Origin: Paraburkholderia bryophila
GTDB lineage: Bacteria; Pseudomonadota; Gammaproteobacteria; Burkholderiales; Burkholderiaceae
Direction: 5' to 3'
Length of the DNA: 64,000 bases
Assembly: GCF_003269035.1 (NCBI RefSeq)
Contig: NZ_QLTK01000013.1
Coordinates: forward strand, 105,824-169,823
Numbering within the stretch: the stretch's first letter is position 1; each line of letters starts with the position of its first letter. Shown here in pieces: positions 60,887 through 64,000 of the stretch. The notes under the pieces were generated by a model. That model was not told the origin of the DNA, did no database searches, and saw only the letters and a program-made list of their open reading frames with translations. The translations under genes were made by a program, and so were the position numbers.

Positions 60887-62587
60887 TCAGCCAGCTACCG
60901 CCGGCGCCGCTTTCGGTTCAACATGAACGCGGCTTTGAATGACACGGAAGCGGTTCGCCACGAAAGCTGCATCGGCCAGCGCTGCGTTGGCCGCCGGGTT
61001 GGCGCCCGTACCGTGGAAGTCGGAAAACGCCGCCGACTGATTGACGAACACGCCGCCGGTCAGATTGATCGATAGCGCCACGCCGCCGCGAATGGATGCC
61101 TCGTGCGCTTGGTCGAGTACGGCTTCGTCCGTGCTGTAGACCGATAGCGTCAGCGCGCCGTGCTCGGCGGCGATAGAGCCAGCGAGATCGAGCGACTGGG
61201 CGGTCGAGTCCGTCGCGATCACGAACGAGATCGGGCCGAACCACTCCTTGGTGAATTGCGCGTAGTCGGTGGCGGCATCCAGTTGCAGCACCAGCGGCGT
61301 GCGCACGCGGGCGCCGGCAAAGGCCGGGTGTTCGAGCGACTGGCTTTCGGCCAGTACACGGCCGAGCCTGACGGCTTCGCCAATACGCTGGGTGACGCCG
61401 TCGTTCTGGATTGCGCCGAGCAGTTCGACGGCGCGGGCCGGGTCGGCAACCAGTTTTTGGACCGCGCCGGCAAGGGCTTGCGCGACGTCGTCGAAAGCGA
61501 GCGTGCCGTCGGCGGTGCGAATCCCGCCGCGCGGCACGTAGATGTTTTGCGGCGCCGTGCACATCTGGCCCGAGTACAGCGCGAGCGAGAAGGCGATGTT
61601 GCGGGCAACGGCTTTGATGTCGTCTACCGAGTCGATCACGATCTGGTTGACGCCGGCTTTCTCGGTGTAGACCTGTGCCTGATGCGCATTGCGCTCAAGC
61701 CACGTGCCGTTTTGCGTGCTACCCGTGAAGTCGATCAGCTTGATCTCCGGGCGCAGTGCGAGGTCCTGGACGAGTGCGCCGTCGTTCGGCTCGGTTGCGA
61801 GCAGCGTGACGACGTTCGGGTCGAAACCGGCTTCACGCAAAACGTCGCGGGCAATCCGCACGGTTACTGCCAGCGGCAGAATTGCGCCCGGGTGCGGTTT
61901 GACGATGACTGTGTTGCCGGTGGCCAGATCGGCGAAGAGGCCCGGATAGCCGTTCCACGTTGGGAACGTGCAGCACCCGAGTACCAGGCCGATACCGCGC
62001 GGCGCGACGGTATAGCGCTTGTGCATGGCGAGCGGCGGGTTCTTGCCTTGCGGTTTTTCCCAATGGGCGTCGGCCGGAATGCGGCGCAGTTGGTCCCATG
62101 CGTACACCACTGCTTCGAGCGCGCGGTCTTGTGCGTGGGGGCCGCCCGCCTGGAAGGCCATCATGAACGCCTGACCTGTCGTGTGCATCACGCTGTAGCC
62201 GATTTCGAAGCTGGCGCGATTCACTCGTGCGAGGATTTCGAGGCACACGCCGATCCACGCTTGCGGGCCCGCCGCGCGCCAGTCACGTTGCGCGACTGCC
62301 GCCGCTGCGATCAGCGCCTCAGGATCGGCCTTCGGGTAGCGCACGCCGAGCGGAAAGCCGAACGGCGAGACTTCGGCGCCGACGGTGTCTCCCGTCGACG
62401 GTTGGTCGAGTTCGAAGGTCGCGTCGAGGTGTGCTTTGAATGCGGCTTCACCGTCCGCGTTCGCTGTTTCCCCGTACACTTTCGGACTGGGCATCTCGAC
62501 GAACGGGCTCCAGTAGCCGCGCGTTTCGACCGCGGTGAGTGCCTTTTGCAGCGTGTCTTCGTGCTTGGTGAATAGCGGATGTGTCAT
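60887..62587 (-). CDS. paaN: Phenylacetate degradation aldehyde dehydrogenase PaaN
   Basis: A 566-residue ALDH-fold protein. The start at 62587 (MTHPLFTKHEDTLQ) is chosen by family start. ALDH core: KPHPGAILPLAVTVRIARDV, DFTGSTQNGTWLE, TEKAGVNQIVIDS and the catalytic cysteine in YSGQMCTAPQNIYVPRG. It lacks the C-terminal hotdog hydratase domain of E. coli PaaZ, so ring-opening hydrolysis must be supplied by another protein not in this window. It is first of the minus-strand paa series, divergent from the enoyl-CoA hydratase gene. Confidence 0.94.
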   Translation of the reverse strand: MTHPLFTKHEDTLQKALTAVETRGYWSPFVEMPSPKVYGETANADGEAAFKAHLDATFELDQPSTGDTVGAEVSPFGFPLGVRYPKADPEALIAAAAVAQRDWRAAGPQAWIGVCLEILARVNRASFEIGYSVMHTTGQAFMMAFQAGGPHAQDRALEAVVYAWDQLRRIPADAHWEKPQGKNPPLAMHKRYTVAPRGIGLVLGCCTFPTWNGYPGLFADLATGNTVIVKPHPGAILPLAVTVRIARDVLREAGFDPNVVTLLATEPNDGALVQDLALRPEIKLIDFTGSTQNGTWLERNAHQAQVYTEKAGVNQIVIDSVDDIKAVARNIAFSLALYSGQMCTAPQNIYVPRGGIRTADGTLAFDDVAQALAGAVQKLVADPARAVELLGAIQNDGVTQRIGEAVRLGRVLAESQSLEHPAFAGARVRTPLVLQLDAATDYAQFTKEWFGPISFVIATDSTAQSLDLAGSIAAEHGALTLSVYSTDEAVLDQAHEASIRGGVALSINLTGGVFVNQSAAFSDFHGTGANPAANAALADAAFVANRFRVIQSRVHVEPKAAPAVAG

Positions 62588-62632
62588 GGCAGAGGGGCGT
62601 GACTGTACGTTGGGGAAAAGCCTGTCGAATAA

Positions 62633-62656
62633 TTGACCGACCGGTTGGTTGGTCAA
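62633..62656. promoter_or_regulatory. TetR-type (PaaR-like) operator between divergent paa genes
   Basis: A 24-bp imperfect palindrome, left half TTGACCGACCGG and right half TTGGTTGGTCAA (9 of 12 positions symmetric). Each half contains TTGACC usable as a -35 box outward, so a repressor here would block both promoters. The motif resembles sites of PaaR-type TetR regulators in betaproteobacteria. No paaR gene is in the window. Confidence 0.65.
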
Positions 62657-62720
62657 TGTTAGCATTATTAAGATGGCTGCGCGAAGCGTTTTCGCGTGTG
62701 ATTAATCATTAGGAGGCGGC

Positions 62721-63497
62721 ATGGCTTACGAGAACATTCTGGTTGAGACACGAGGACGAGTCGGTTTGGTCACGTTGAACCGCCCGAAGGCGCTGAACGC
62801 GTTGAACGACGCGTTGATGGACGAGCTGGGCGCCGCGCTGCGCGAGTTCGATGCCGACGACGCGATCGGCGCAATCGTGATTACGGGCAGCGAAAAGGCG
62901 TTCGCAGCAGGCGCGGACATCGGCATGATGGCCACCTATTCCTATATGGATGTCTACAAAGGCGACTACATCACCCGCAATTGGGAGACGGTTCGCTCGA
63001 TCCGTAAGCCGATCATTGCCGCGGTGGCGGGCTTTGCGCTTGGCGGCGGCTGCGAATTGGCGATGATGTGCGACATCATCTTCGCCGCCGACACTGCAAA
63101 GTTCGGTCAGCCGGAAATCAAACTTGGCGTCATGCCGGGCGCTGGTGGCACGCAGCGACTGCCGCGCGCCGTCTCCAAGGCGAAAGCAATGGACCTTTGC
63201 TTGACCGCGCGTTTCATGGATGCCGCCGAAGCCGAGCGTGCCGGACTGGTTTCGCGTGTGATTCCTGCAACCTCGCTGATCGACGAGGCGATTGCGGCTG
63301 CTGCGACCATTGCCGAATTCCCTTTGCCTGCCGTGATGATGGTGAAAGAGTCGGTCAACCGCGCCTACGAAACCACGCTCGCTGAGGGGGTTCATTTCGA
63401 GCGCCGTCTGTTCCACTCGCTGTTCGCCACGGAAGATCAGAAAGAAGGGATGGCCGCGTTCGTGGAGAAGCGCAAACCGGTTTTCAAGCATCGTTAA
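62721..63497 (+). CDS. Enoyl-CoA hydratase, paaF-like
   Basis: A 258-residue crotonase. Catalytic glutamates are Glu112 (LGGGCELAMMC) and Glu132 (FGQPEIKLGVMPGAGGTQRL), both needed for hydration, with oxyanion GSEKAFAAGADIGMM. It begins 8 nt after TAGGAGGCGGC, a strong ribosome site. In paa it would hydrate 2,3-dehydroadipyl-CoA (PaaF), but general fatty-acid roles are also possible. It is divergent from paaN across the operator; an rrn operon follows directly. Confidence 0.85.
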   Translation: MAYENILVETRGRVGLVTLNRPKALNALNDALMDELGAALREFDADDAIGAIVITGSEKAFAAGADIGMMATYSYMDVYKGDYITRNWETVRSIRKPIIAAVAGFALGGGCELAMMCDIIFAADTAKFGQPEIKLGVMPGAGGTQRLPRAVSKAKAMDLCLTARFMDAAEAERAGLVSRVIPATSLIDEAIAAAATIAEFPLPAVMMVKESVNRAYETTLAEGVHFERRLFHSLFATEDQKEGMAAFVEKRKPVFKHR

Positions 63498-63517
63498 TAC
63501 GGTTGTCAAAATAACGC

Positions 63518-63546
63518 TTGCAAGGCCCTGCGCGGGTCGTTAGAAT
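63518..63546 (+). promoter_or_regulatory. rrn promoter 1
   Basis: TTGCAA (63518-63523), 17-bp spacer, TAGAAT (63541-63546), followed by CTCGCTC. Likely the upstream rRNA promoter. Confidence 0.65.
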
Positions 63547-63649
63547 CTCGCTCTTTCGTGCTTCGGACACCGGGGCACGGGAGGCGGGAGAGCCAGCAAT
63601 GGCAAGGGTTTCAGCGAAGTGAGCGGGTTGAGAAAGTTATAAAAACCTG

Positions 63650-63678
63650 TTGACGACGCAGCGGAAATTCTTCATAAT
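63650..63678 (+). promoter_or_regulatory. rrn promoter 2
   Basis: TTGACG (63650-63655), 17-bp spacer, CATAAT (63673-63678), followed by CTCGTTTC, similar to the sequence after promoter 1. An A/T-rich stretch GTTATAAAAA just upstream may be an UP element. Strong rRNA promoter. Confidence 0.8.
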
Positions 63679-63684
63679 CTCGTT

Positions 63685-63981
63685 TCTCTGCTGCAGATGC
63701 AGCGACGCAGAACGAAGCGGTGCCGGATGGTTGTGAAGTTGGCAGCACGGCGCAGGTTCGGTAGCAAATGCGTATCGATCTTTAAAAATTAACAGCCGAT
63801 AAGTGTGGGCGCTTGATGCGAGACGCGAGGCGGACTCTCCGGAGTCTGCCGTAAAGCGAAAGTATCAAGTCTCACACAGTAATGAAAGGAAGGTTTGAGT
63901 GTCGAAAGACAGTCGAACAATTCGTCAGTACGTTGAGTGAGCGACCGGTTCTTAACGGAACCGAAAAACAGTAACAGGTTT
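63685..63981 (+). ncRNA. rRNA operon leader with boxA and RNase III processing stem
   Basis: About 300 nt before 16S. GATCTTTAAAAATT (63777-63790) resembles boxA of the Nus antitermination complex. A long stem-loop follows: CTTGAT/ATCAAG outer pairing and a perfect-length 8-bp tip GCGGACTC (63830-63837)/GAGTCTGC (63842-63849). This is the usual betaproteobacterial rrn leader layout; exact ends are inferred. Confidence 0.75.
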
Positions 63982-64000
63982 GAACTGAAGAGTTTGATCC
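63982..64000 (+). rRNA. rrs: 16S ribosomal RNA, first bases (truncated by window end)
   Basis: GAACTGAAGAGTTTGATCC is the conserved 5' end of bacterial 16S rRNA. The gene continues beyond the window. Confidence 0.93.

Overview
The window is chromosomal DNA of a GC-rich betaproteobacterium, most likely Burkholderiaceae and Paraburkholderia-like. The basis is its gene sets: tatC/htrA/nif3 beside petABC-sspAB, hemA-prfA-prmC-grxD, rpe-gph-trpEGDC, ugpBAEC, a PaaN-type phenylacetate cluster, and an rrn leader leading into 16S rRNA. I saw no insertion sequence, prophage, CRISPR array or toxin-antitoxin pair. It reads as core genome with small regulatory novelties.

Layout. 1-6.8 kb: end of tatC, a membrane-anchored HtrA protease, a Nif3 protein, the cytochrome bc1 operon petABC (its Rieske subunit has a twin-arginine signal), sspA, sspB and tRNA-Thr(TGT). 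6.8-19 kb: accessory-looking single genes: two TetR regulators with palindromic operators, two methyltransferases, an HI0933-type flavoprotein, two MFS transporters, a nitroreductase and a YegD-like Hsp70 protein. 19-27.6 kb: a cold-shock gene with a long 5' UTR, an APC permease, ygiD, ubiX, grxD, prmC, prfA, hemA and an atypical response regulator. 27.8-34.2 kb: aminopeptidase P, a HAD phosphatase, an AsmA-like protein, EttA and a small DUF3761-like secreted protein. 34.2-40 kb: the ugpBAEC importer facing a GDPD-fold lipoprotein whose active site looks degenerate. 40-48.7 kb: a MazG-like protein, ychF, a UbiH-like hydroxylase, dsbC, an M61 peptidase, azoR, ung and a CYTH protein. 48.7-56.6 kb: rpe-gph-trpEGDC, apaG and mltA. 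56.7-63.5 kb: paaN-paaJ-paaG-paaI-paaK and a divergent enoyl-CoA hydratase around a TetR-type operator. 63.5-64 kb: two rrn promoters, the rrn leader and the first bases of 16S rRNA.

Functional themes: Tat export plus Rieske protein maturation; translation termination (RF1 and its methylase PrmC) co-directional with heme synthesis (HemA); glycerol-phosphate uptake; tryptophan synthesis; phenylacetate catabolism.

The most interesting observation is a previously unlabelled 24-codon ORF with three Trp codons (53068-52994, minus) between gph and trpE. It is followed by a hairpin and a T6 tract, which together look like a trp leader/attenuator. Others are a 36-bp sequence present both between genes and inside a coding gene (7764 and 9784), a perfect 20-bp palindrome between divergent tetR and MFS genes, the degenerate GDPD, and a probable leaderless hydroxylase mRNA. 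All functional statements come from reading the sequence and family knowledge; no searches or folding programs were run.
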